Made by a program: the position numbers and the translations under genes
Shown here: positions 6,299 through 13,713 of the stretch, piece by piece
How the letters are laid out: every line of letters begins with the position of its first letter
Numbering within the stretch: position 1 is the first letter of the stretch
Source of the DNA: Paenibacillus sp.
Lineage (GTDB): Bacteria > Bacillota > Bacilli > Paenibacillales > NBRC-103111
Direction: 5' to 3'
Assembly (NCBI GenBank): GCA_029239545.1
Contig: JARBUQ010000006.1
Span: 1-26,839 of the forward strand
Length of the DNA: 26,839 nt
The notes under the pieces: generated by a model
The model's database searches: none
Seen by the model: the letters and a program-made list of their open reading frames with translations, nothing else
What the model was told of the DNA's origin: nothing

Positions 6299-8539
6299 TT
6301 ATTTGGACGAAGCTTTTGTGAATGGGTCTTGCTCCGCAATCGGTGTGTATTTGCCAGGCCAGAAAGCTTTTCGACCCAGCAGCACAGTTATGGCAGGGAC
6401 CAGATAAGGGCGCACGATGAAGGTATCAAGCAGAACACCAATCGCGGTAATCGTTCCGAATTGGACCAGAACTTGAATCGGCAATGTAGCTAACACCGCG
6501 AACGTACCTGCCAGAATTAAGCCAGCGGACGTAATAACAGAGCTGGTCTGCCCAACCCCCTCACGAATAGCTTGCTTAAGCGGCATGGTCTTGCGCTTTT
6601 GCCAGATGCTCGAAATCATGAAGATGTTATAATCTTCGCCAAGAGCGACAAGGAAAACGAAGGAATACAACGGAATCGATCCGGATATGGCCTCGACACC
6701 CATCCAATTGTGCAGGACGAGCCACCCCAGTCCTAGAGCTGAGAAGAAAGAGAGAATGACAGTTCCCATCAAATAAACCATAGCCGTGACCGAACGCAAG
6801 TAAGCTAATAGCAGAATAGAGATGAGAACAATAACGATCGGAATAATGACTTTATTGTCCCGATTGCCAGTGACCTCAGTGTCATGCTGCGTAGCCGTTT
6901 GTCCGCCTATCCAGACCTGTCGCTCGCTCTCGGCTAATCCTGCGGAAGCCAATGATTGTCTTGCAGCTTCAGTCATATCAGGGATATGGTCCATAGCTTC
7001 CATTGAATAAGGATTCGTCTTCAGCTTCACATCAACTGCAATAATCTGAGCATTAACCTTGCCTGCTTCCGCTTTGGTAACAGAATCAACATACGGCAGC
7101 TTGGCGAGGTTTTCGGCTAACGGTACGGTCTTTCCTTTGGTATCCACCATTACTTTAACTGGGGCCAGGTCGCCTGGCGTAAATTTCTCGCCTATGGTGG
7201 AGAAGCCTTCGCGTGAGGGCATATCGGCAGGGAATGACGACAGGATATCGTAAGTAAATTTGACCTGCGACGAGAAGCCTGCCAAGCCGCCCAATATGAT
7301 GATGGTAACGAGCACAATGGTCCAAGGCTTCCTGACTACAAATCCCCCGAGCTTACTGCCTAATTGATCATCGCTCTTCGGTTTGGGAATCGGTTTACCC
7401 TTTTTGACAGCTCGTTCTCTGATCATCTCAGGCGTACGTGGTACGAATGGATAAAAGGAAGCACGTCCAATAATGGCGAGCAGGGCAGGCACTAAGGTCA
7501 GACTTGCTATACCCATGATGAAGATGGATAAACTAAAAGGAATAGCGAATCGCTTATAGGAGCCGTATTCTGCGAAGAGTAAGGCGAGCAGCGATAGAAC
7601 GACCGTAAATCCACTCATCGCAATCGCGCCTGTTGAGCTCTTGATCGCAATCAGCAAGGCCCGTGACTTATCCCGCTCCGTTGTTAACAGCTGACGGAAT
7701 CGGGCTACAATGAACAGGCAGTAGTCGGTTCCAGCTCCGAATAAGAGCACGGTCATTATGGATATGGCCTGTGCATCGACTGTAATCCAGCCCTGCTTCG
7801 CCATCATCCCAAGGATTGGACTAAGCACGCCATAAGCGAACCCTACTCCGATCAGCGGAATCAACGCAAGAATAGGCGAGCGATAAATCACAAGCAGCAG
7901 CACGAGTACGAGTAAAACCGTAGTAAGCAGCAGCGTGAAATCGGCATTTTTGAACAAGGCAGTTGCATCAACCTGGATCCCGACAGGTCCGGTAATTCTC
8001 AAGCTGAGATCATTGGACAACCGCTCAGCTTCAAAAGGATCTGCAGTGAATTGTTGTAGGGTCTTTTCCTTGACGGACTCCAAATTTTCCTTCAAGATAT
8101 CCGTATCGGCATTCAAACTGAAGAAGATCGAGGTAACCAGTGTGCTTTGATCCTCAGACAGCTGAGCTTTAAGCGCCTGTATTGGCATTTGGTGCACGGG
8201 TGGAATGAATGTTTGCTCTTTCATCGGCTCGTTTGAATAGGTTTCATTCAGCTTCTGAATATTTTGCAGATCCTGATCGGTCAATCCGCCGTTGCGGTGC
8301 CACACGAGCAGGGCAGGAATGCCGGCCGCATTGGGGAACTGTTCCTTGGATACGAGCTCAGCTTGTACAGACGGGAGATCCTCGCTAAGATTAGGTGCGT
8401 TATTGATTTCTTGACTGTTCACTGCGGGCCACATCACACTTAGCAGAGCAGCAAGCACGATCCATACAAGCAGGGTGACCCATTTGCTCCGAGGTCCGGC
8501 TACCCATCTTCCCAGTAGGGAATCAGTCGATTCATTCAT
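6299..8539 (-). CDS. MMPL-family RND-type membrane transporter
   Basis: This is a 746-residue integral membrane exporter, probably proton-driven, of the MmpL/YdfJ group, which moves lipids or hydrophobic drugs. The layout is the family duplication: TM1 (about 20-42), a large extracellular loop (about 45-195), a block of five TMs (about 200-360), a cytosolic linker with many Lys/Pro, then TM7, a second extracellular loop and a final five-TM block. Hallmark motifs are GAGTDYCLFIVARFRQL in the first half and ALGEDYNIFMISSIWQKR in the second; their acidic and Tyr residues belong to the proton relay of this family. ATG 8539 has AAAGGAGAG about 7 bases upstream; the nine-codon longer frame lacks an RBS. 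It is divergent from a TetR gene, so substrate-induced efflux is likely. The substrate is unknown. Confidence 0.92.
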   Translation of the reverse strand: MNESTDSLLGRWVAGPRSKWVTLLVWIVLAALLSVMWPAVNSQEINNAPNLSEDLPSVQAELVSKEQFPNAAGIPALLVWHRNGGLTDQDLQNIQKLNETYSNEPMKEQTFIPPVHQMPIQALKAQLSEDQSTLVTSIFFSLNADTDILKENLESVKEKTLQQFTADPFEAERLSNDLSLRITGPVGIQVDATALFKNADFTLLLTTVLLVLVLLLVIYRSPILALIPLIGVGFAYGVLSPILGMMAKQGWITVDAQAISIMTVLLFGAGTDYCLFIVARFRQLLTTERDKSRALLIAIKSSTGAIAMSGFTVVLSLLALLFAEYGSYKRFAIPFSLSIFIMGIASLTLVPALLAIIGRASFYPFVPRTPEMIRERAVKKGKPIPKPKSDDQLGSKLGGFVVRKPWTIVLVTIIILGGLAGFSSQVKFTYDILSSFPADMPSREGFSTIGEKFTPGDLAPVKVMVDTKGKTVPLAENLAKLPYVDSVTKAEAGKVNAQIIAVDVKLKTNPYSMEAMDHIPDMTEAARQSLASAGLAESERQVWIGGQTATQHDTEVTGNRDNKVIIPIVIVLISILLLAYLRSVTAMVYLMGTVILSFFSALGLGWLVLHNWMGVEAISGSIPLYSFVFLVALGEDYNIFMISSIWQKRKTMPLKQAIREGVGQTSSVITSAGLILAGTFAVLATLPIQVLVQFGTITAIGVLLDTFIVRPYLVPAITVLLGRKAFWPGKYTPIAEQDPFTKASSK

Positions 8540-8559
8540 TGATGATCTCTCCTTTAAGT

Positions 8560-8576
8560 TGTACAATATCTATACA
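8560..8576. promoter_or_regulatory. Candidate TetR operator
   Basis: TGTACAATATCTATACA has inverted arms TGTAnA / TnTACA. It lies between the MMPL -10 and its RBS, where a bound repressor would block transcription. The site is inferred from symmetry and position only. Confidence 0.4.
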
Positions 8577-8580
8577 GTTC

Positions 8581-8610
8581 ATTATATATACTCTAGGGTT
8601 AATTAATCAA
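8581..8610 (-). promoter_or_regulatory. Sigma-A promoter of the MMPL gene
   Basis: On the minus strand TTGATT (8605-8610) and TATAAT (8581-8586) are separated by 18 bases. The start codon is 41 bases downstream of the -10. Confidence 0.6.
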
Positions 8611-8647
8611 GTTTTTATTTTATATTCATTGGAAGGAGCTTTCGCAG

Positions 8648-9262
8648 ATGAAGGATGACGTTCAAAGAGCAAGAGGACGCCCAAAGCATAGTGAGCAAGA
8701 TCCATCGATCCGAGATCAGATCCTGCGAACCGCTTCTGCCTTATTCATGGAAAAAGGATACGACAATGTCTCGCTGGAGCATATTGCCCAAGCTTGCGGA
8801 GTCACGAAGGCGATGGTGTATTATTATTACACCAACAAGGCAACGCTGTTCACCACTGCTGTTGTTCAGATGATGAAGAGCATTCGCTATTATACAAAGC
8901 TGATATTGGACCGGGAGGGGCCGCTTCAGGATCGGTTGAAAAATGTGGCGGAGGCTTATTTAAAAACATCCCATTTTGATTTTGAGAGCTTGATGAGGGA
9001 AGCGGGGCCAACCTTGACCAAGCAGCAAGCAAGCGAAATGCGCGAAGCTGAGCGAAGTATTCACCTTGAAGTGGCGGAAGCCTTTCAGCAAGCTATGGAC
9101 AGGCAAGAAATCAATCATGTGAATTCGTTATTAGCCGCTCATACATTCTCAGCGGCGATGATGATACGCAATCGTAAGGAGTTGGGGTTAGCGGGTCATC
9201 CGTCTGATGCTGCGGAGGAGATCGTCAACTTGTTCTGGATCGGGTTACTGCCGAGAAATTAA
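8648..9262 (+). CDS. TetR/AcrR-family transcriptional repressor
   Basis: This 204-residue regulator has an N-terminal TetR helix-turn-helix (ILRTASALFMEKGYDNVSLE followed by HIAQACGVTKAMVYYYYTNK, about residues 25-65), the canonical pattern ending in a Tyr-rich recognition helix and NKATLF. The C-terminal helical domain would bind an inducer. ATG 8648 has GGAAGGAG about 9 bases upstream. It is divergent from the MMPL transporter, with 108 bases between starts containing the transporter promoter and a palindromic site. The usual reading is repression of the transporter, relieved by its substrate. The C-terminal half gives no hint about the ligand. Confidence 0.92.
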   Translation: MKDDVQRARGRPKHSEQDPSIRDQILRTASALFMEKGYDNVSLEHIAQACGVTKAMVYYYYTNKATLFTTAVVQMMKSIRYYTKLILDREGPLQDRLKNVAEAYLKTSHFDFESLMREAGPTLTKQQASEMREAERSIHLEVAEAFQQAMDRQEINHVNSLLAAHTFSAAMMIRNRKELGLAGHPSDAAEEIVNLFWIGLLPRN

Positions 9263-9367
9263 GAAGGTTAGATGAGAATGAGGATGGCGAACGATCGGGT
9301 AATGAAGATTCGGTGATTATGCAAAACTTATACGAATATTAGACAGATGATTGCTCATTGCTATGGT

Positions 9368-9420
9368 GTTCGGCGCTCTCGAGAGCGCCCGAACAGGTCA
9401 GAGGATTGACCTCTGATCCT
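9368..9420. terminator. Two adjacent strong hairpins between convergent tetR- and iclR-type genes
   Basis: Hairpin 1 (9368-9394) has GTTCGG / CCGAAC outer arms around the palindrome CGCTCTCGAGAGCG, with one bulged C. Hairpin 2 (9395-9420) pairs AGGTCAGAGG with CCTCTGATCCT, with one bulged T. Neither has a U-tract, so they may end transcription with Rho or only protect 3' ends. The rest of 9263-9483 shows no gene. Confidence 0.45.
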
Positions 9421-9483
9421 TCACAACTCCCGCAATTTGGGGATCGTCCTGAGTGCGCTGAGAACTATGTATCTGAATAAGGA

Positions 9484-10251
9484 TCAGTTCTTATATCCGA
9501 TACTTCTGGAAATTTGCAAAGCGATATCGTTTAAATATTGCCCGACCTCTTGAAATTTATTGGCCTGAAGATCATGGCTCAAGGCGGTTATGCTGATCGC
9601 AGCAATAACATCGTTCGCGTTGTTCCATATTGGAGCACCGATGCAGCGGATACCGATTTCGCCCTCTTCGTCTTCAATTGCGTACCCGTTCTCACGAACA
9701 GTTTTCAGAAAATTTTTGTACACGGCAATATCGGTCATAGTATTCGAGGTTGTCGCTTCCATGCCTTGAATCTCAAGAATGCGGTCCAGCTCCTTCTCTG
9801 GCAAATAGGCAGCTAGTGTTTTGCCAATGGCTGAATTGTGCAGCGACCATGCGAGACCGACACGTGTAGAGAATTGTACGAAGCCAGGCCCGTTCACCTT
9901 CTCGATATAGACCGCTTTGCCATATTCCATCTGCGCCAGATGAACGGTGAAGCCTAGATCCTGGGCGGTTTTCTCCATATACGGTTTGGCTACCTCGCGA
10001 ATATTCAGCTTTGATAATACCAATTCTCCAAGATTGTACAGCTTCAGTGTAAGCTTGTATTTATCCCCGCTCAACTTTTCGACGAAATTCAGATCCTCCA
10101 AAGTAGTGAGAATCATGAACACGGAAGACTTGGGTAAGCCGCATAAGGCGAACAGATCGGTAATACCCAGAGGCTGCTCGCTTCTGGCTAATGTTTCAAT
10201 AATAAGCAGCCCTTTTTCAAGGGCGGGTACGTTATATCGATTTTGCTTCAA
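9484..10251 (-). CDS. IclR-family transcriptional regulator
   Basis: This 255-residue regulator has the IclR layout: an N-terminal winged helix (ALEKGLLIIETLARSEQPLG then ITDLFALCGLPKSSVFMIL, about residues 10-50), a linker helix, and a GAF-like effector domain with VHLAQMEYGKAVYIEKVNG, the SALHNSAIGKTLAAYLP-like region (here SLHNSAIGKTLAAYLP) and the C-terminal GIRCIGAPIWNNANDVIAAISITA motif. The start is TTG 10251, supported by AAAAAGGAG 8 bases upstream; no ATG fits. IclR proteins usually control neighbouring catabolic genes. None is present here: the neighbours are tetR (convergent) and aroA, so its target cannot be named. A strong promoter and a small palindrome lie just upstream. Confidence 0.92.
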   Translation of the reverse strand: MKQNRYNVPALEKGLLIIETLARSEQPLGITDLFALCGLPKSSVFMILTTLEDLNFVEKLSGDKYKLTLKLYNLGELVLSKLNIREVAKPYMEKTAQDLGFTVHLAQMEYGKAVYIEKVNGPGFVQFSTRVGLAWSLHNSAIGKTLAAYLPEKELDRILEIQGMEATTSNTMTDIAVYKNFLKTVRENGYAIEDEEGEIGIRCIGAPIWNNANDVIAAISITALSHDLQANKFQEVGQYLNDIALQISRSIGYKN

Positions 10252-10276
10252 AATAGGTACTCCTTTTTATAATTAA

Positions 10277-10293
10277 GTTTTGCTATACCAAAC
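10277..10293. promoter_or_regulatory. Candidate IclR-type operator
   Basis: GTTTTGCTATACCAAAC has near-symmetric arms (GTTTkG / CmAAAC) and lies downstream of the iclR-type -10, in the position for autorepression. The evidence is symmetry and position only. Confidence 0.3.
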
Positions 10294-10318
10294 TACTGTT
10301 TGTAAATTTCATATCTTC

Positions 10319-10348
10319 ATTATAAGCACAAAGTTGAATCATTATCAA
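10319..10348 (-). promoter_or_regulatory. Sigma-A promoter of the iclR-type gene
   Basis: On the minus strand TTGATA (10343-10348) and a perfect TATAAT (10319-10324) are separated by 18 bases. The TTG start is 67 bases downstream of the -10. Confidence 0.65.
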
Positions 10349-10448
10349 TTCATGTTCACATTGTCTTTCTTCATTATAATGAGAAAATTAGGCGTTAAGG
10401 CGGCAAAGCTTCCGTGCGCTGAAGGGTAACTAGGAGAGGAGAGAAAGC

Positions 10449-10511
10449 ATGGTAATAGCAGGTAGGCATACTGTCTTGGCGAGACACCATGCAATAATCG
10501 TCCGGACCTGA
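10449..10511 (+). CDS. Possible 20-residue small ORF or structured RNA
   Basis: ATG 10449 follows AGGAGAGGAG with a good spacing and opens a 20-codon frame (MVIAGRHTVLARHHAIIVRT) ending in TGA at 10511. A TATAAT lies at 10375-10380, though its -35 is poor. The start codon is inside GCATGGT (10447-10453), which can pair perfectly with ACCATGC (10486-10492). The 3' end of the ORF runs into the strong hairpin at 10493-10538. The peptide is basic and His-rich and matches no family I know. It may be a leader peptide, a small RNA, or chance. The rest of 10252-10572 holds only promoter elements and hairpins. Confidence 0.3.
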   Translation: MVIAGRHTVLARHHAIIVRT

Positions 10512-10538
10512 GTATTATGCTTCGGTCGGACGACTATT
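10493..10538. terminator. Hairpin downstream of aroA, probable terminator
   Basis: AATA-TCGTCCG-ACC on the left pairs with GGT-CGGACGA-TATT on the right, with one bulge and one mismatch, around a 15-base loop (10509-10523). On the minus strand it is followed by a weak ATTATT tail, 35 bases after the aroA stop. It could also end a plus-strand transcript. Confidence 0.55.
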
Positions 10539-10572
10539 GGGAATTCCTCTTGCATCAATGCACGAATGGATA

Positions 10573-11652
10573 TCAATTTCCCTTAAACAATCCCGACTGT
10601 TTCAATTGAGTGAAGAAATGATCGAACTGAGGGATCGTTAGCTGCTGGTCGGCATCAGAGAGGGCTGTGGGAGGATCCGGGTGTACTTCGATCATAATGC
10701 CATCAGCTCCTGCAGCGAGCGCTGCTTTGGCACAGGGCAGCACGATGTCCTTGCGGCCGGTTGAATGACTAACGTCGACTAATACAGGCAAGTGGCTTTC
10801 CTGCTTGAGGATCGGCACGGCAGATATGTCCAATGTGTTGCGTGTCCATTTCTCATAAGTACGTATGCCGCGCTCGATCAGCATGACCTGTGTGTTGCCG
10901 CGCGACACTACATACTCCGCTGCCATGAGGAATTCCTCCATAGTAGCAGCGATTCCGCGTTTGAGCAGAACTGGAATTCTGGCTTCTCCAGCGGCCTTCA
11001 AGAGCTCGAAGTTCTGCATATTGCGGGCACCGATCTGAATCACGTCGATGTACTGCTCAGCCAGCTCCATGTGGGCGGGGTTAACGATCTCACTGATCGT
11101 GACAAGTCCGAACTCGTCTGCAGCCTCCTTGAGTATTTGCAGCCCTTCAACGCCCAGTCCTTGGAAGTCGTAGGGGGAAGTGCGCGGCTTGAACGCTCCG
11201 CCTCGGATGACATGTACACCTGCTGCCTTCAGTGCCGCAGCTACAGCCCGAACCTGGTCGCGGCTTTCGACCGAACAAGGACCGGCTACCATCAAGTGAG
11301 CTCCGCCGCCAATAGAGACATGCTTGGCTCTGACGATCGTATCTTCCGTCTGACGTTTGCGGCTAACTAACAAGTGTTTCTTATGATCCTTCTGCTGCAA
11401 ATCGAGAGAAGCCTTGAATACTTGCTTGAACAGATGGCGAATGGTCGCTTCGTCGAATGGACCTGTATTGGCCTCTGCCAGTTCGTCTAACATATGCTTC
11501 TCCCGGACGGGATCGTACTTCGGAATGCCTTGTGACTGTTTCACAACTGCGATCTCTTGGGTAATAATACCTCGCTTGCATATCAGCTCGAGCAGCTCGC
11601 GGTTCAATAGATCCAATTGCCCTCGCAGTGCATCCAACTCTTGGTTACTCAT
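10573..11652 (-). CDS. aroA: Bifunctional chorismate mutase / 3-deoxy-7-phosphoheptulonate (DAHP) synthase
   Basis: This enzyme catalyses the first step of the shikimate pathway, condensing phosphoenolpyruvate with erythrose 4-phosphate. Its N-terminal AroQ-type chorismate mutase domain serves as catalyst and feedback sensor for chorismate/prephenate. Residues 1-85 form the mutase helices (LRGQLDLLNRELLELICKR, then ITQEIAVVK). Residues from about 115 are the DAHP synthase barrel: MVAGPCSVES with the metal-binding Cys126, RGGAFKPRTSPYDFQGLG, VIQIGARNMQNFELLK, VLLKRG, VDVSHSTGRKDIV and GIMIEVHPDPPTALSDADQQL. The product has 359 residues, close to the 358 of the B. subtilis protein (there named aroA). 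ATG 11652 has AGGAGAGG about 5 bases upstream. It is transcribed alone behind a T-box leader, so expression depends on an uncharged tRNA. Confidence 0.96.
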   Translation of the reverse strand: MSNQELDALRGQLDLLNRELLELICKRGIITQEIAVVKQSQGIPKYDPVREKHMLDELAEANTGPFDEATIRHLFKQVFKASLDLQQKDHKKHLLVSRKRQTEDTIVRAKHVSIGGGAHLMVAGPCSVESRDQVRAVAAALKAAGVHVIRGGAFKPRTSPYDFQGLGVEGLQILKEAADEFGLVTISEIVNPAHMELAEQYIDVIQIGARNMQNFELLKAAGEARIPVLLKRGIAATMEEFLMAAEYVVSRGNTQVMLIERGIRTYEKWTRNTLDISAVPILKQESHLPVLVDVSHSTGRKDIVLPCAKAALAAGADGIMIEVHPDPPTALSDADQQLTIPQFDHFFTQLKQSGLFKGN

Positions 11653-11696
11653 AATAATCCTCTCCTCATTTTTGATATTAATTGTTCTTTAAGAAT

Positions 11697-11730
11697 ACAA
11701 AAAAGGCCCCCGTCCTGGAAAGGGACGGGG
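11697..11730 (-). terminator. T-box regulated intrinsic terminator
   Basis: CCCCGTCC and GGACGGGG (11723-11730 with 11708-11715) form a perfect 8-bp stem followed by CC and six T on the minus strand. Its 5' arm lies just after the T-box, so antiterminator and terminator exclude each other. Confidence 0.92.
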
Positions 11731-11985
11731 AACCGTGGTACCACCCTAATTAGAGCGTTCAATCCCCGGCAAGCCCAACAGGCTGGCGACAGAAATCAAC
11801 GCGTCTCACTTATCACGGTAACGGCGTGTGACCGGATCACCTCTACATACCCAACCCTTCAGGATGGGCGTTCAAGAATCCACTCCGGAGTGAATGTTCA
11901 GCTGCTGTTTCCTTCGGGGTGCTCTCAGTCGGTGGCACTCCGTCCCTGATAAGGACATCCAAGCTTACTTGTCTCCTTCATTGCT
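11697..11985 (-). promoter_or_regulatory. T-box leader (tRNA-sensing riboswitch) of aroA
   Basis: The minus strand holds the conserved T-box AGGGTGGTACCACGGT at 11732-11747, followed by a strong terminator, the standard competing pair of this riboswitch class. Stem I starts near 11983 (GAAGGAGACAAGTAA), with the AGTA of the specifier-loop S-turn. The returning strand reads AGCTGAACATTCACTCC, where GAA faces AGTA and CTCC pairs GGAG. The best specifier reading is TTC (Phe), followed by the usual A; a one-base shift would read ATT (Ile). TGG, a few bases downstream, is less likely: the T-box bulge is TGGT, which fits an A discriminator base (Phe, Tyr, Ile) rather than the G of bacterial tRNA-Trp. 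A Phe sensor suits a DAHP synthase. Confidence 0.92.
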
Positions 11986-12050
11986 TTGCTCACTGTTAAC
12001 CTGAATTTCGAGCTGTGGAGCATGCTCGATATCAAGGTTTAATGATTCTT

Positions 12051-12080
12051 ACTTTATTTGAATTATGGCATACATGTCAA
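12051..12080 (-). promoter_or_regulatory. Probable promoter of the aroA transcript
   Basis: A perfect TTGACA (12075-12080, minus strand) is followed 18 bases later by TAAAGT (12051-12056), a 4/6 match to the -10. It lies about 65 bases ahead of T-box stem I, as expected. Confidence 0.45.
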
Positions 12081-12144
12081 GCCCAAAAATTTCCCCGAAA
12101 TAATCTAGACTTTGGTCCAGCCTTCAAACGTTCGCAGGTCTGTT

Positions 12145-12172
12145 TTGAACATTGTCTCTTTTGGGGTAATAT
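12145..12172 (+). promoter_or_regulatory. Probable promoter of the glycosyltransferase gene
   Basis: TTGAAC (12145-12150) and TAATAT (12167-12172), spaced 16 bases, lie about 60 bases upstream of the start codon. Confidence 0.4.
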
Positions 12173-12234
12173 GAGGATAACAGAAAACAGTTGCTAGGAA
12201 GCAAAAAACGAAGATTTAGGGAGTGGCAAAAAAT

Positions 12235-13455
12235 ATGGAACGATCCATGAACGAACGGATACTCATCTTAACGGGACGCTATGGTGAAGGACACCGTCAA
12301 GCTGCGCTCGCTCTGCAGGAAACATATGAGCAGACCTATCCTGGATCTTACGTCTGTGTCGTCGACTACATGGAATGGATGCACCCGCATACACATGAGC
12401 TGGGAAGATCGTTATTCGTTCGGGGAGTATGTGTGATGCCGAGCTTGTACGGATTTCTATTCGAACGAACCAGGGAGCCTGGTGTAATTTCCAGATCGAT
12501 GCATATGCTTGCCAGACTTGGCACGACCCGGATGATGCAATTGCTGGATGAAGTGAACCCGACACAAGTCGTCAGTACATTTCCTCCGGCAGCAGCCGCG
12601 TTGTCTGTTCTCAAGGAGCAGAAGTTAACTGAGGTTCCAACCGTTACGGTCATCACGGATCATACCGATCACAGCTACTGGATTCACCCTTGTACGGATC
12701 GTTATCTGGTCGGGTCTGACCAGGTACGCCGTTTGCTGCAGGCAAGAGGGATCTCCCTTCAACAAATACGGGTTACTGGGATCCCGATTCGCAGCCGATT
12801 CTTCCGCAAGCAGAGCAATCATGACGACTTGCGCGCAAAGCATGGCTTATTGGCAGATCAGCCTGTCGTTCTGCTTATGGGAGGGGGCTGCGGACTGATC
12901 GGAACGAAGCTTATGAAGCTATTGGAAAGTCCTGCCCTCTCTACCAATCTGCAGTTTGTTGTGTGCTGTGGTCATAATCAGAAGCGAGTGGAGCAGCTCC
13001 AGGAGTTAGCCAAAGGAAGCCGACATCACATTCATCCAATCGGCTTTGTTGATCATATCAACGAGCTGATGGCTATAGCGGATTTGGTCATTACCAAGGC
13101 AGGCGGACTGAGCACTTCAGAAGCGATCGCAATGCAGCTGCCTATGCTGCTGTATCGTCCTTTGCCGGGTCAGGAGGAAGATAACGCGAGATTCCTCATT
13201 CAGGCTGGCGTAGCGCTGCGGGCAGATGGGGAGCATGATCTGGTGGAAAAGCTGGAAGCGCTGCTCGGGGAATCAGAGGGGCTCGCCGTTATGAAAGAAA
13301 GAGCCGCCAAGCTGGATATGGGGCGAGCAGCCTATCGCGCAGTCAAGACGATCTCAGGACTCAAAGCCGAACCGATATATACTGCACAGGCGGGTAAACG
13401 ATACTGGACACCATGGAAAACTAAGCTATCACCGACATTTTCCAGATTGAAATAG
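12235..13455 (+). CDS. UgtP/MGDG-synthase-like glycosyltransferase (GT28)
   Basis: This is a probable membrane-associated glycosyltransferase that adds sugar from a UDP donor to diacylglycerol or a related lipid. Its 406 residues have the two GT-B domains of the UgtP/MGDG synthase family. The N-terminal acceptor domain begins ILILTGRYGEGHRQAALAL, with the glycine/His loop at about 14-20, and contains VSTFPPAA and VITDHTDHSYWIHP. The C-terminal donor domain has VVLLMGGGCGLIG (about 211-223) and the nucleotide-sugar motif ADLVITKAGGLSTSEAIAM (about 282-300). Bacillus UgtP makes the glucolipid anchor of lipoteichoic acid; whether this paralogue does the same is unclear. ATG 12235 is preferred: AGGGAG ends 11 bases before it but overlaps the alternative GTG at 12223. 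It appears monocistronic. Confidence 0.82.
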   Translation: MERSMNERILILTGRYGEGHRQAALALQETYEQTYPGSYVCVVDYMEWMHPHTHELGRSLFVRGVCVMPSLYGFLFERTREPGVISRSMHMLARLGTTRMMQLLDEVNPTQVVSTFPPAAAALSVLKEQKLTEVPTVTVITDHTDHSYWIHPCTDRYLVGSDQVRRLLQARGISLQQIRVTGIPIRSRFFRKQSNHDDLRAKHGLLADQPVVLLMGGGCGLIGTKLMKLLESPALSTNLQFVVCCGHNQKRVEQLQELAKGSRHHIHPIGFVDHINELMAIADLVITKAGGLSTSEAIAMQLPMLLYRPLPGQEEDNARFLIQAGVALRADGEHDLVEKLEALLGESEGLAVMKERAAKLDMGRAAYRAVKTISGLKAEPIYTAQAGKRYWTPWKTKLSPTFSRLK

Positions 13456-13537
13456 GCATTTGTCCGTTTAGGATGCCTAGGGTCGCGGAATAGGATAGGG
13501 TAGACGAATATCCCAATATGACAGGAGCCCATCCTAT

Positions 13538-13621
13538 ATGAGCGCGAAGAAACTCTCGGAATTGACGATTATACTAACTTTATTTTTATTGCTGGTCATC
13601 TTGCTGCTTGCCCTTCTATAA
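13538..13621 (+). CDS. 27-residue single-span membrane micropeptide
   Basis: ATG 13538 follows AGGAG (13523-13527) with a 10-base spacing. The 27 codons give a short polar, basic head (MSAKKLSE) and then one long hydrophobic run rich in Leu, Ile and Val up to the C-terminus: a single transmembrane helix with no tail. TAA ends at 13621, followed after 30 bases by a strong terminator, so this may be its own transcription unit. The layout resembles very small sporulation membrane peptides such as the YjcZ group, but the glycine-rich head of that group is absent and I cannot assign it. Its position ahead of spoVAC suggests, but does not prove, a sporulation role. Confidence 0.6.
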   Translation: MSAKKLSELTIILTLFLLLVILLLALL

Positions 13622-13651
13622 GGCATCCATATGTTCTGATTATAGTTGCTG

Positions 13652-13675
13652 AAGCCGCTCTGGGAGCGGCTTTTT
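13652..13675 (+). terminator. Intrinsic terminator after the micropeptide
   Basis: AAGCCGCTC (13652-13660) and GAGCGGCTT (13664-13672) form a perfect 9-bp stem with a TGG loop and a T5 run. It separates the micropeptide from spoVAC. Confidence 0.92.
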
Positions 13676-13680
13676 GCGCA

Positions 13681-13713
13681 TTATGGATAATTAGCCCATT
13701 TGTTATGGATAAT
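13681..13713 (+). repeat. Two 11-bp direct repeats with 22-bp period upstream of spoVAC
   Basis: TTATGGATAAT occurs at 13681-13691 and 13703-13713. The period equals about two helical turns, so both copies face the same side of the DNA. The second overlaps the candidate -35 of spoVAC. Confidence 0.6.

Noticed and set aside
10792..11370. 192-codon open frame on the plus strand
   Set aside because: Antisense to aroA; composition is Cys/His/Ser-rich noise with no motif.
11740..11760. Trp specifier reading (TGG) of the aroA T-box
   Set aside because: TGG near the end of stem I aligns less well with the S-turn GAA, and the TGGT acceptor-binding bulge does not fit the G discriminator of bacterial tRNA-Trp; kept only as a remote alternative.
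11617..11949. 110-codon open frame on the plus strand
   Set aside because: It overlaps the T-box leader and the aroA start on the other strand; the sequence is explained by RNA structure.
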